Part shown: positions 1-7,359 of the stretch, piece after piece
Position numbering within the stretch: the first letter of the stretch is position 1
Layout: each line of letters starts with the position of its first letter
NCBI GenBank assembly: GCA_048550535.1
Contig: JBLYYN010000131.1
Location: forward strand, 1 to 15,493
Length of the DNA: 15,493 nt
Direction of reading: 5' to 3'
Origin: CBDULX01 sp048550535
GTDB taxonomy: Bacteria; Pseudomonadota; Gammaproteobacteria; SZUA-229
The notes under the pieces: generated by a model
Seen by the model: the letters and a program-made list of their open reading frames with translations, nothing else
Told to the model about the DNA's origin: nothing
Database searches by the model: none
Program-made: the position numbers and the translations under genes

Positions 1-807
1 ATGGACACTGTTACGCGAATGAACCGACTGTCATATAGAGCAGTGTGGATTTCCGATGTGCATCTGGGCAGCAAGGCATGTAAAGTCGACTATTTGCTGG
101 ATTTTCTGAATTCAACCCATTGTGACTATCTGTATCTGGTGGGTGATATTATCGATATTTTAGCGTACAAACGAGGTAAGTTCTGGTCGCAAAAGCACAC
201 TGAAGTTATTCATACTATCCTGGAGAAAGCGACTTCAGGCACCAAGGTTATTTATGTGCCAGGAAACCACGATGATGAATTGAGAAATTACACCGGACAT
301 GTATTTGGCCAGGTCGAAGTTCATCAGCAGTATGTTCATCGTCAAAAAGATGGTAAACAGTTCCTGGTTTTACATGGTGATGAATTCGATCATGTTATCC
401 AGTGTGGCTACCTGCTGACCTGGCTTGGTGATGCCAGTTACGAAATCCTGATCAAGTTGAATCGCTGGTTGAATATAGCTCGTCGTATATTTAAGCGGCC
501 TTACTGGTCTTTATCATCCTATCTGAAAAATCGGGTAAAGAAAGCGAGACAGCATATTCGCAATTATGAATCTGCGGTTATAGCTGAAGCCAGACGTCGT
601 GGCATGGATGGGGTGATCTGTGGGCATATTCATCACCCGGAACTTTATACTAAGGAGGGTGTGCTGTATTGCAATGATGGGGACTGGGTGGAAAACTGCT
701 GCTCTGTGGTGGAAACACATGACGGGCAGTTTCATCTGTTGTACTGGACCGAACAGATGCAAATGCTCAAGTCCAGTACACCTCAGGCTGTGGCTTCAGT
801 GGCCTGA
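1..807 (+). CDS. LpxH-like metallophosphoesterase (UDP-2,3-diacylglucosamine diphosphatase family)
   Basis: This is a calcineurin-like metallophosphoesterase of the LpxH/YbbF group. All metal-binding blocks are present in order: DVHLG (D19, H21), GD (G48-D49), GNHDD (N89, H90), HGDEFD (H125-D130) and GHIHHP (H209, H211). LpxH cleaves the pyrophosphate of UDP-2,3-diacylglucosamine to make lipid X for lipid A. Members like this one, about 268 aa against about 240 for E. coli LpxH, often carry the name without proof and may act on another nucleotide-lipid. I see no signal peptide or membrane segment, so it is probably cytoplasmic or membrane-peripheral. The ATG is the first base of the window, so an upstream extension cannot be excluded; M7 is an alternative start. 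Its last 25 bp overlap the convergent gene on the other strand. The family is certain; the substrate is inferred. Confidence 0.85.
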   Translation: MDTVTRMNRLSYRAVWISDVHLGSKACKVDYLLDFLNSTHCDYLYLVGDIIDILAYKRGKFWSQKHTEVIHTILEKATSGTKVIYVPGNHDDELRNYTGHVFGQVEVHQQYVHRQKDGKQFLVLHGDEFDHVIQCGYLLTWLGDASYEILIKLNRWLNIARRIFKRPYWSLSSYLKNRVKKARQHIRNYESAVIAEARRRGMDGVICGHIHHPELYTKEGVLYCNDGDWVENCCSVVETHDGQFHLLYWTEQMQMLKSSTPQAVASVA

Positions 808-1775
808 TGGATTTTACTGACTGAGGCCAGGGTGCCAAACCAGAAATCGGTACTCTTGTTCAGAAATTCATCATAGCGCATGTAATGAGAGCCATCGCAG
901 GAAAAATTCAGACCGACCATGCCATTAATCACATTTAAAGAAGCGGCTCGTAAGTAAATATTTTCATCGGCGAAGCGAAGCTTATGAAACATTTCATAAA
1001 CTGAGTTGATTTCATCCTGAGGAACTATGGCACGATGATGATAAGGGCGTCTGGGGTAAGCCAGGCAGATATCAGGGTCGGTGATTTCATCTATATTCAG
1101 TATGCGATAGGTGAAAGGATCATCGACCAGCCATAGCGTGGCTCGATTGGATGAGAAGTGCAGCTTGCCATGGAATACACCGTGCTCAGTCATCAGTTCA
1201 TTCATGATGGGTAATACCTGATCCAGATGAAGATCCATGATACTTTCGATGCGTTGCTGCTGGAACAGGCCACTGCGAATAGCAGGGTCGCCTTTTATCT
1301 GGCGCCAATTGTCCGGTTCCTGGTAGCTGTGTTCAATATGGGGCAGTTCGCGTAAGTCAAAATCAACCCCAAGGAAGCCAATTCTCTCACCGGCTTTGTC
1401 ACGGATAACCTGAACTGCGGTTAATGACGGGCGCTTCTTATTACGACTGATATAAGCTTCTGAAAGCCTGAAATCCGTAGTACCAAGTATGCCCTGCATA
1501 TAGGGGCGTTTCATGCGATCCAGACCAAAGTAACTATGGTCCAGTCCAAGGTGAGTGATGTTATCGGTTTTTTGTATACCATAAGCATCCAGTACAAACA
1601 GATGTTTACAGTGAGCCAGAGTGGGCAGCACTCCGATCAATAACTGTTCAAGCATTAGATGAGAAGTCATTAACTCGGAACACTGATGTGCCAGTTGATG
1701 CATGGGGTCATGTAAAAGGCCGGTGAGTTTTTCTCGCTGGATGCGAATGCTTTCGTGAAGATTGTTACTGCTCAA
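783..1775 (-). CDS. Soluble PDC/Cache sensor-domain protein
   Basis: A 330-aa protein that I match to the gammaproteobacterial 'PDC sensor domain-containing' family. The visible blocks are typical of a Cache (PAS-like, ligand-binding) fold: a hydrophobic strand FVLDAYG near residue 60, DRMKRPYM at 86-93, SEAYIS at 105-110, SLTAVQVIRD at 117-126 and GFLGVDFDL at 133-141. The first 45 residues look helical. There is no membrane segment, signal peptide, HAMP, kinase, GGDEF or chemotaxis output domain, which is odd for a PDC sensor. The C-terminal half (about 190-330) is of unknown function. The start is TTG, supported by AGGA about 8 nt upstream (AGGCAGGAAATACAATTG). The gene is convergent with the metallophosphoesterase and overlaps its end by 25 bp. 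The ligand and partner are unknown. Confidence 0.75.
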   Translation of the reverse strand: MSSNNLHESIRIQREKLTGLLHDPMHQLAHQCSELMTSHLMLEQLLIGVLPTLAHCKHLFVLDAYGIQKTDNITHLGLDHSYFGLDRMKRPYMQGILGTTDFRLSEAYISRNKKRPSLTAVQVIRDKAGERIGFLGVDFDLRELPHIEHSYQEPDNWRQIKGDPAIRSGLFQQQRIESIMDLHLDQVLPIMNELMTEHGVFHGKLHFSSNRATLWLVDDPFTYRILNIDEITDPDICLAYPRRPYHHRAIVPQDEINSVYEMFHKLRFADENIYLRAASLNVINGMVGLNFSCDGSHYMRYDEFLNKSTDFWFGTLASVSKIHQATEATA

Positions 1776-1913
1776 TTGTATTTCCTGCCTGAGATCAGAG
1801 ACTCATTGCGAATCAGTGTAATAGCGAATTAACCCTGCGTTTGATTCTATCAGTTATCTCAGACTACTAACATTCAAATTATCCTGAGTTAGTGCTGGAC
1901 CTCTGATGCCTGG

Positions 1914-2615
1914 TTAGAAAACGAAGGAATAGCCCAGGTGAATCGCGGTATCCTGTACCTGTACTTCATAGTCGTTGTTCTCAAAGCTGGGTCCGGCCAC
2001 ACTCAGGCTCAGACCCCAGTGATTCCAGCGGGATTCCAGGATAACGCCTGAAGCAATCCTGAGTTCGGAGTGTTCACTATTCAACTCGAGACGTGGTTGA
2101 TCAATGGATTCAGTCAGTATGATGTCACCACTAAATTTGGTAACACCCAGACCCAGTCCTATACCCAGCCGAGTGAAGCGTCCGGTTTTTAGATAATTGC
2201 CCCATTCATAAAATACAGTGGGGACGACATAGAAAAAATTTCCACTGGCCCGAGTGCCTATATCTTCAAACACGTCTTTGGCGATTTCCTGCTGGTTTGC
2301 TTTAAAACTGGATAGATTGAACTTGAAAGTATAACCGGCATTAGGGATGCCCCTAAAATAACCAGGGCGGGTACTGTAACTGATAAAATAGGCTTCTTCA
2401 TTTCTTTGTACAATGGTGCCCTCGGCATTATCAGACGTACGAATGACCTTTATGCCCATTTGTCTTACACCCAGTCCAATAGTCAGGGTGGCACCGTTAA
2501 CCATATAGTCCCAGAGTACTTCGGAAAAACTTTCTTCTATGGGCTCGGCATGAGCAAGAGATGAGATAAATAGTAAAATGCCCGCAACCAGGCTTAGTGG
2601 TCTAGCTATTTGCAT
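1914..2615 (-). CDS. Putative outer-membrane beta-barrel protein
   Basis: A 233-aa protein starting at the ATG at 2615. I chose this start because it opens directly into a signal peptide: a basic start (MQIAR), a hydrophobic core, and the cleavage site AHA/E near residue 23. The reading frame extends to a TTG at 2684, but that would bury the signal sequence behind 23 residues and its GGAG lies too close. The mature part has alternating aromatic, polar and glycine strands (GLGLGVTKFSGD, WGLSLSVAG) and ends in Phe after GYSFVF, the usual C-terminal signature for BAM-mediated insertion. At about 210 mature residues it would suit a small barrel of roughly 8 strands. I do not recognise a specific family, and the function (structural, porin or lipid-related) cannot be told. 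A TATACT motif at 2652-2657 on the - strand may be its -10 box, but no good -35 is seen. Confidence 0.65.
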   Translation of the reverse strand: MQIARPLSLVAGILLFISSLAHAEPIEESFSEVLWDYMVNGATLTIGLGVRQMGIKVIRTSDNAEGTIVQRNEEAYFISYSTRPGYFRGIPNAGYTFKFNLSSFKANQQEIAKDVFEDIGTRASGNFFYVVPTVFYEWGNYLKTGRFTRLGIGLGLGVTKFSGDIILTESIDQPRLELNSEHSELRIASGVILESRWNHWGLSLSVAGPSFENNDYEVQVQDTAIHLGYSFVF

Positions 2616-2718
2616 GTGCTGAAGCGCTCTGACTGATATTGTTTTTATTTCAGTATAGTTTGCAATCAGGGCTAACGCCGACAATCTCCACCAATAAGCC
2701 AGTTATGTGAAACAACTA

Positions 2719-2742
2719 GCCGATAGCGATTGCGCTAGCGGC
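2719..2742 (-). terminator. Probable terminator after purD
   Basis: An inverted repeat forms a 9-bp stem with one A/G mismatch: GCCG, then TAGCG, loop ATTG, CGCTA, then CGGC. It lies 22 nt past the purD stop. On the - strand it is followed by a weak T-containing tail (TAGTTGTTTC). It is likely the end of the purHD transcript. The poor T-tract keeps the confidence moderate. Confidence 0.55.
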
Positions 2743-2764
2743 GTTTGTTGTGAGCAGGGGCTCC

Positions 2765-4042
2765 CTAACGAGCAATGGCTCTATAGCCTATATCATTACG
2801 GTAGTAGACATTGTTCCAGCTGATCTGTTTCACCAGTTCATAGGCCGCCTGCTGTGCTTCAGCCACGGTTTCGCCGAGGGCGCAGGCGCAAAGCACGCGA
2901 CCGCCATTGGTCACCACCTGGCCGTCCTGTTCAGTGGTGCCGGCATGGAAAACTTTGCGGCTGTTATTGTCCAGATTGTCCAGGCCGCTGATCACATCAC
3001 CTTTGCTGTAGCTGTCGGGATAGCCACCTGCAGCCAGCACTACGCCCAGTGAGCAGCGAGGATCCCATTCGGTGGTGCATTGATCCAGTTTGCCTTCGCT
3101 GGCCGCCAGACAGAGTTGCGGCAGGTCCGATTTCATGCGCAGCATAATAGGCTGGGTTTCCGGGTCGCCGAAGCGGACATTGTATTCCAGTACTTTGGCT
3201 CTACCTTCGGCATCGATCATCAGGCCCGCATAAAGAAAGCCGGTGTAGTGGTTGCCTTCTGCTGCCATACCATCCACGGTTGGGCGAATGACTTCTGCCA
3301 TAACTCGTTGATGAATGTCATCGGTGACCACTGGTGCCGGTGAGTAGGCGCCCATACCGCCTGTATTGGGGCCCTTGTCACCATCATCTCGAGCTTTATG
3401 GTCCTGAGACGTGGCCATAGGCAGTATATGTTTGCCGTCCACCATGCAAATGAAACTGGCTTCTTCACCCTGTAAGAATTCTTCAATCACCACCCGGGCA
3501 CCGGCATCGCCAAAGGCATTACCCGAAAGCATATCTTTAACAGCAGCAATGGCCTGTTGTTCAGTTTCCGCCAGGATGACACCTTTACCCGCGGCCAGGC
3601 CATCGGCTTTTACCACGATAGGGGCACCCTGCTGTTTGATGTAGGCAATAGCTTCATCAGCATCGGTAAAATTACCATAGGCGGCGGTTGGAATCTTGTG
3701 GCGAGCCAGAAAATCTTTGGTGAAAGCCTTGGAGCCTTCCAGTTGTGCAGCGCCTTTGCTGGGGCCAAAGATTTTCAGGTCGGCAGCCAGGAACTCATCC
3801 ACTATACCCAGGACCAGTGGCGCTTCAGGTCCAACGATGGTGAGATCGACCTGCTGGTCGAGAGCAAAGGTTTTGAGTGCTGCAATATCATCCGCGGCAA
3901 TGGCGATATTTTCCATCTTTGCTTCACGGGCTGTACCGGCGTTTCCCGGGGCTACGAAAACTTTTTCAACTTGTTCAGACTGCGCCGACTTCCAGGCCAG
4001 TGCATGTTCGCGGCCACCGCCGCCGACTATCAATACTTTCAT
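2765..4042 (-). CDS. purD: Phosphoribosylamine-glycine ligase (GAR synthetase)
   Basis: PurD joins glycine to 5-phosphoribosylamine with ATP to form GAR, the second step of de novo purine synthesis in the cytosol. The 425-aa length is normal for the family (about 425-430). The N-terminal nucleotide-fold loop is seen at the start (VGGGGREHALAW). The ATP-grasp core shows VKADGLAAGKGV, EEFLQGEEAS and, near the metal site, LEYNVRFGDPETQ. The conserved GPNTGGMGAYSPAP loop is also present, and the C-terminal domain is complete. purD lies 160 bp after purH on the same strand, as in many gammaproteobacteria (for example Pseudomonas purH-purD). Here the gap is filled by a long inverted repeat. The ATG has only a weak ribosome site (TTTGGTAATATAAATG), whose GG lies close to the end of that repeat. 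Confidence 0.97.
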   Translation of the reverse strand: MKVLIVGGGGREHALAWKSAQSEQVEKVFVAPGNAGTAREAKMENIAIAADDIAALKTFALDQQVDLTIVGPEAPLVLGIVDEFLAADLKIFGPSKGAAQLEGSKAFTKDFLARHKIPTAAYGNFTDADEAIAYIKQQGAPIVVKADGLAAGKGVILAETEQQAIAAVKDMLSGNAFGDAGARVVIEEFLQGEEASFICMVDGKHILPMATSQDHKARDDGDKGPNTGGMGAYSPAPVVTDDIHQRVMAEVIRPTVDGMAAEGNHYTGFLYAGLMIDAEGRAKVLEYNVRFGDPETQPIMLRMKSDLPQLCLAASEGKLDQCTTEWDPRCSLGVVLAAGGYPDSYSKGDVISGLDNLDNNSRKVFHAGTTEQDGQVVTNGGRVLCACALGETVAEAQQAAYELVKQISWNNVYYRNDIGYRAIAR

Positions 4043-4058
4043 TTATATTACCAAATTG

Positions 4059-4194
4059 GCCACAGAGGCACAGAGTACACAAAGATATGAGAAGATTTAA
4101 AACAAAAATTAACTCTTGCTGACTGGTGTAAGGATAAAGTTAAGTGCTACTTTTTTACAACCAATTACCTTTGTGTTCTCTGTGCCTCTGTGGC
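4059..4194. repeat. Two-armed inverted repeat filling the purH-purD gap
   Basis: The arm at 4059-4084 (GCCACAGAGGCACAGAG, then TACACAAAG) and the arm at 4169-4194 are reverse complements over 26 bp with a single mismatch. They are separated by 84 bp of AT-rich sequence. A short inner repeat, TTAACT at 4109-4114 with AGTTAA at 4138-4143, lies inside. The outer edges fall 8 bp from the purH stop and 16 bp from the purD ATG, so the element fills nearly the whole spacer. From memory, the CCACAGAGGCACAGAG motif is a widely dispersed intergenic repeat in environmental bacteria, which suggests an inserted mobile palindrome. In a purHD mRNA it could form a 26-bp stem. Its effect on purD expression is unknown. 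Confidence 0.85.
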
Positions 4195-4202
4195 AATTAA
4201 AA

Positions 4203-5774
4203 TCAATGACGGAAATGACGCATGCCGGTAAACACCATGGCCATGCCGTGTTCATTGGCGGCAGCGATGACTTCCTCGTCGCGCATGGAGCCGCCGGGCT
4301 GGATCACCGCCGTTATACCTGCCTCATGAGCTGCATCTATGCCATCACGGAAAGGGAAGAAGGCATCGGAGGCCATCACCGAACCCGTCACTTCCAGGTT
4401 TTCATCGGCGGCTTTAATACCGGCTATTTTAGCCGAGTAAACACGACTCATCTGGCCGGCGCCAACGCCGATAGTCATCTGGTTTTTGACATAGACAATG
4501 GCATTGGACTTAACGAATTTGGCTACCTTCCAGGCAAACATAAGATCTTTTAATTCGTCATCGCTGGGCTTGCGCTCGCTAACGACCTTGAGGTCGTTGA
4601 GGCCGACCATACCCAGGTCTCGATCCTGAACCAGAAGTCCCCCATTCACCCGTTTGAAATCCAGCCCGGCGACCGCGGTTTGCCACTGACCGCATTCCAG
4701 TACTCGCACATTGGCTTTTTCACTGAGTACGGTTCTGGCATCCTCGGTGACCTGAGGGGCAATGATGACTTCTACGAACTGACGTTGGATAATTTCAGCC
4801 GCCACGTCTTTGTCCAGTGCCCGGTTAAAGGCAATGATGCCACCGAAGGCTGAGGTGGGATCGGTTTTATAAGCCAGGTCATAGGCGTCCATGGCATTGT
4901 CGGCAATAGCTACACCGCAGGGATTGGCGTGTTTAACGATCACACAGGCCGGTTGTTCGAATGACTTGACACATTCCAGTGCGGCGTCGGTGTCCGCCAA
5001 ATTGTTGTAGGACAGTTCCTTGCCCTGGATTTGAATGGCGGAAGCCACGGATACTTCTGCCGGATGGGCTTCTTTATAAAACGCTGCTTTCTGATGCGGA
5101 TTTTCCCCATAACGCATTTCCTGTACCTTATCGAATTGCAGGTTGAAAGTGCGCGGGAAGTCCACTTTGCTGCCATTGGGCTGGATTCGGCCCAGATAGT
5201 TGGCAATGGCACCATCATAATGGGCGGTATGTTCAAAGGCTTTTACCGCCAGGTCGAAGCGAGTGCCTGCCGTAACACCACCCTGCTCAATTTCGGCGAT
5301 GACTCGAGGGTAATCATCAGGGCTGACCACGATACTGACAAAGTCATGGTTTTTGGCCGTGGCACGAACCATAGTTGGCCCGCCGATGTCGATGTTCTCA
5401 ATGGCGTCCTGCAGTGTGCAGTCCGCTTTTGACACGGTGGCTGCAAACGGATACAGGTTAACCACCACCAGATCGATGGGGTCGATGCCATTGAGTTTCA
5501 TTATTTCATCATCGATACCGCGTCGACCCAGAATACCGCCGTGGATTTTTGGATGCAGGGTTTTCACTCGGCCATCCATCATTTCAGGAAAGCCTGTATA
5601 TTCGGAGACTTCCGTGACCGGCACATTATGTTCGGTGAGCAGTTTGGCAGTACCGCCGGTGGACAGGATTTCAATATTGGCAGCGGCCAGGGCTTTACCC
5701 AGCTCAATAATACCGGTTTTATCAGAGACACTCAGCAGGGCGCGTTTCACCGGGCAGGTTAGGTTGTTGCTCAT
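4203..5774 (-). CDS. purH: Bifunctional AICAR transformylase / IMP cyclohydrolase
   Basis: PurH catalyses the last two steps of IMP synthesis: formyl transfer from 10-formyl-THF to AICAR, then ring closure to IMP. The protein is 523 aa from the ATG at 5774. I chose that start because the family begins at this point (RALLSVSDKTGI) and GGAAAG lies 8 nt upstream; the frame extends to a GTG at 5852, which would add 26 unlikely residues. The N-terminal cyclohydrolase (about 1-200) shows LSTGGTAKLL, GFPEMMDGRVKTLHPK and NIDIGGPTMVRA. The C-terminal transformylase shows MRYGENPHQ, the catalytic VKHANPCG (K281, H282) and SDAFFPFRD. It lies between fis and purD on the same strand. A TATAAT box 40 nt upstream suggests that it can be transcribed separately from fis. 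Confidence 0.97.
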   Translation of the reverse strand: MSNNLTCPVKRALLSVSDKTGIIELGKALAAANIEILSTGGTAKLLTEHNVPVTEVSEYTGFPEMMDGRVKTLHPKIHGGILGRRGIDDEIMKLNGIDPIDLVVVNLYPFAATVSKADCTLQDAIENIDIGGPTMVRATAKNHDFVSIVVSPDDYPRVIAEIEQGGVTAGTRFDLAVKAFEHTAHYDGAIANYLGRIQPNGSKVDFPRTFNLQFDKVQEMRYGENPHQKAAFYKEAHPAEVSVASAIQIQGKELSYNNLADTDAALECVKSFEQPACVIVKHANPCGVAIADNAMDAYDLAYKTDPTSAFGGIIAFNRALDKDVAAEIIQRQFVEVIIAPQVTEDARTVLSEKANVRVLECGQWQTAVAGLDFKRVNGGLLVQDRDLGMVGLNDLKVVSERKPSDDELKDLMFAWKVAKFVKSNAIVYVKNQMTIGVGAGQMSRVYSAKIAGIKAADENLEVTGSVMASDAFFPFRDGIDAAHEAGITAVIQPGGSMRDEEVIAAANEHGMAMVFTGMRHFRH

Positions 5775-5813
5775 GTTGTGGGCTTTCCGGGTTGAGGATG
5801 TTAAAAATAGAGG

Positions 5814-5819
5814 ATTATA
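5814..5819 (-). promoter_or_regulatory. Candidate purH -10 box
   Basis: A perfect TATAAT on the - strand, with a predicted start about 33 nt before the purH ATG. No convincing -35 is seen at 16-18 bp upstream. The short inverted half-sites CAAAC and GTTTG around 5823-5843 loosely recall a PurR operator but do not match its ACGCAAACGTTTGCGT arrangement. Confidence 0.5.
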
Positions 5820-5899
5820 CCGCAAACCTGAGCTTGGCGTTTGATCAGGCACAAAGCTACAGGGGCCGAAACAGCAGCCTGGGACGATGTTACTCGCTG

Positions 5900-5919
5900 G
5901 CCGTGCTTAGCCGCACGGC
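5900..5919 (-). terminator. GC hairpin just after fis
   Basis: A 7-bp stem, GCCGTGC with GCACGGC, and a 6-nt loop, starting 6 nt after the fis stop codon. There is no T-tract after it on the - strand, so it may be a 3'-end stabilising hairpin or a weak attenuator between fis and purH rather than a true intrinsic terminator. Confidence 0.35.
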
Positions 5920-5925
5920 TCTCGC

Positions 5926-6213
5926 TTACTTGAGTAAATCGTAGGTTTTGAGTTTCTTGCGCAGGGTGCCCCGATTGATTCCCAGGTATTCTGAGGCTCT
6001 GGACTGGTTGCCATCGACATGGGACAGTACCATTTCCAATAGCGGACCTTCTACCTGTTGCAGCACCATATCATAAAGATTACCGGGTGGTGTTCCGTTG
6101 AGTTCTTCAAAATACTGGCACAGGCATTCGCGCACGGCATTATTCAAACTGATGCCCTGCTCTTTCCCCTTGCCAGGACTGATGGGTATAACATTACTGT
6201 TTGGTGTGTTCAT
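5926..6213 (-). CDS. fis: DNA-binding protein Fis
   Basis: Fis is a nucleoid-associated protein that bends DNA, activates rRNA promoters and assists site-specific recombination. The 95-aa length is close to the E. coli protein (98 aa). The C-terminal helix-turn-helix is clear: PLLEMVLSHVDGNQSRAS, then EYLGINRGTLRKKLKTY. This is the most conserved part of the family; the N-terminal third is divergent, as is usual. The start ATG overlaps the dusB stop in an ATGA arrangement, so fis is translationally coupled to dusB, the arrangement found in enterics and Pseudomonas. purH follows 151 bp downstream on the same strand. Confidence 0.95.
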   Translation of the reverse strand: MNTPNSNVIPISPGKGKEQGISLNNAVRECLCQYFEELNGTPPGNLYDMVLQQVEGPLLEMVLSHVDGNQSRASEYLGINRGTLRKKLKTYDLLK

Positions 6214-7190
6214 GCGGCATGTTTTTGTTTTTTTGTGTTTAAGAATGCAACCACTTCATTTAGTTGTTGTTCAGCGTTATCTATTTTGTTCAGGTATTTT
6301 CTAAATGCCACTGACTCCTGCTCATGTTGGCAATACCAGTTAATGTGTTTGCGGGCAATACGAACGCCCAGATATTCACCATAAAAACCATACAGCTCCA
6401 GCAGATGTTTTTTGATGGTGCCCATTTTCTCATCTAATGATGGTCGATTCAGATGAGTCCCTGTAGTTAAAAAATGGATAACTTCCCGTATCAGCCATGG
6501 ATTACCCTGAGCACCGCGTCCGATCATGACGGCATCGGCGCCGGTTATTTCCAGCACTCTGCGTGCCTTTTCCGGCGATGTAATATCTCCGTTGGCAACT
6601 ACTGGAATACTGACAGCGGCTTTTACCGCTGCAATGGTGTCGTATTCCGCTTCACCCTTATAGGCACAGGCTCGGGTGCGGCCATGCACGGCCAGTGACT
6701 GTATGCCTTCGGATTCGGCTATGCGAGCTATCTGCAGGGCATTGCGGTTGTCCCGGTCCCAGCCAGTGCGAATTTTTAAAGTTACAGGCACTTCCACGGC
6801 GTTGACCACTGCATGCAGGATCTGTTTTACCTTTTGTTCATTTTTAAGCAGGGCCGAGCCGGCCATGACATTGCAAACTTTCTTTGCCGGGCAACCCATA
6901 TTGATATCGATAATCTGGGCGCCCTGGGCCACATTGAAGCGAGCGGCCTCCGCCATCTGCTGCGGTTCAGTTCCAGCAATCTGTATACTGACAGGTTCCT
7001 GTTCGCCTGTGTGGTCCAGTCGTAGTTGTGTTTTACGAGTGTTCCTCAGAGAGGGGTCCGAGCTAACCATCTCAGACACTACAAGGCCCGCGCCCATATT
7101 ACGGCAAAGTTGCCGAAAGGGTCTGTCAGTGATGCCTGCCATTGGGGCAAGAAAGACAGGTGAGCTTATCTCGTAGGGGCCAATATACAT
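6210..7190 (-). CDS. dusB: tRNA-dihydrouridine synthase B
   Basis: DusB is an FMN- and NADPH-dependent enzyme that reduces uridine to dihydrouridine in tRNA. The protein is 326 aa from the ATG at 7190 (E. coli: 321 aa). Family landmarks are in place: APMAGITDRPFR (FMN site, residues 15-26), MVSSDP, the active-site cysteine C100 in NMGCPAKKV, LKIRTGW, VHGRTRA, VANGDI and MIGRGAQGNPW. The frame is open to an ATG at 7244, but the 18 extra residues precede the conserved GPYEISSPVFLAPMAG start and that ATG has no ribosome site, so I prefer 7190. It is the first gene of a dusB-fis unit, with a 4-nt overlap with fis. In enterics this promoter is strongly growth-phase regulated and autorepressed by Fis; nothing in this sequence proves that here. 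Confidence 0.95.
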   Translation of the reverse strand: MYIGPYEISSPVFLAPMAGITDRPFRQLCRNMGAGLVVSEMVSSDPSLRNTRKTQLRLDHTGEQEPVSIQIAGTEPQQMAEAARFNVAQGAQIIDINMGCPAKKVCNVMAGSALLKNEQKVKQILHAVVNAVEVPVTLKIRTGWDRDNRNALQIARIAESEGIQSLAVHGRTRACAYKGEAEYDTIAAVKAAVSIPVVANGDITSPEKARRVLEITGADAVMIGRGAQGNPWLIREVIHFLTTGTHLNRPSLDEKMGTIKKHLLELYGFYGEYLGVRIARKHINWYCQHEQESVAFRKYLNKIDNAEQQLNEVVAFLNTKKQKHAA

Positions 7191-7282
7191 CGATCGAAAT
7201 CCGCTTCCATGGACAGGCAATAGTACCCATAAACAGGCGGCCATGAAACATCTGAAACAGAAAAAAACACAATTATTTTAAC

Positions 7283-7304
7283 AGTCACTGACGAATCAGT
7301 GACT
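7283..7304 (-). terminator. Perfect 9-bp hairpin between fnr and dusB
   Basis: AGTCACTGA pairs perfectly with TCAGTGACT around a 4-nt loop, read as TTCG on the - strand, a very stable tetraloop. It lies 56 nt after the fnr stop. On the - strand the tail TGTTAAAATAATT is only partly T-rich; on the + strand a T5 run follows 6 nt later. It most likely ends the fnr transcript and insulates dusB. Confidence 0.6.
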
Positions 7305-7359
7305 TGGCCGTTTTTCTGTGAAAAGCTATGAGCTAATTAGGCTAAGTAGTGAAATGCAG

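Noticed and set aside
3557..4090. 177-aa + strand frame opposite purD
   Set aside because: It is a shadow of the conserved purD coding sequence and extends into the inverted repeat.
5821..5845. PurR operator upstream of purH
   Set aside because: The half-sites CGCAAAC and GCGTTTG are not arranged as the PurR palindrome and are too far apart.
5775..5852. GTG-initiated N-terminal extension of purH
   Set aside because: It crosses the TATAAT box and the ribosome site of the downstream ATG, and the family has no such extension.
5840..5853. FNR-like TTGAT start upstream of purH
   Set aside because: The second half (CACAA) matches ATCAA at only 3 of 5 positions, and there is no functional reason for it.
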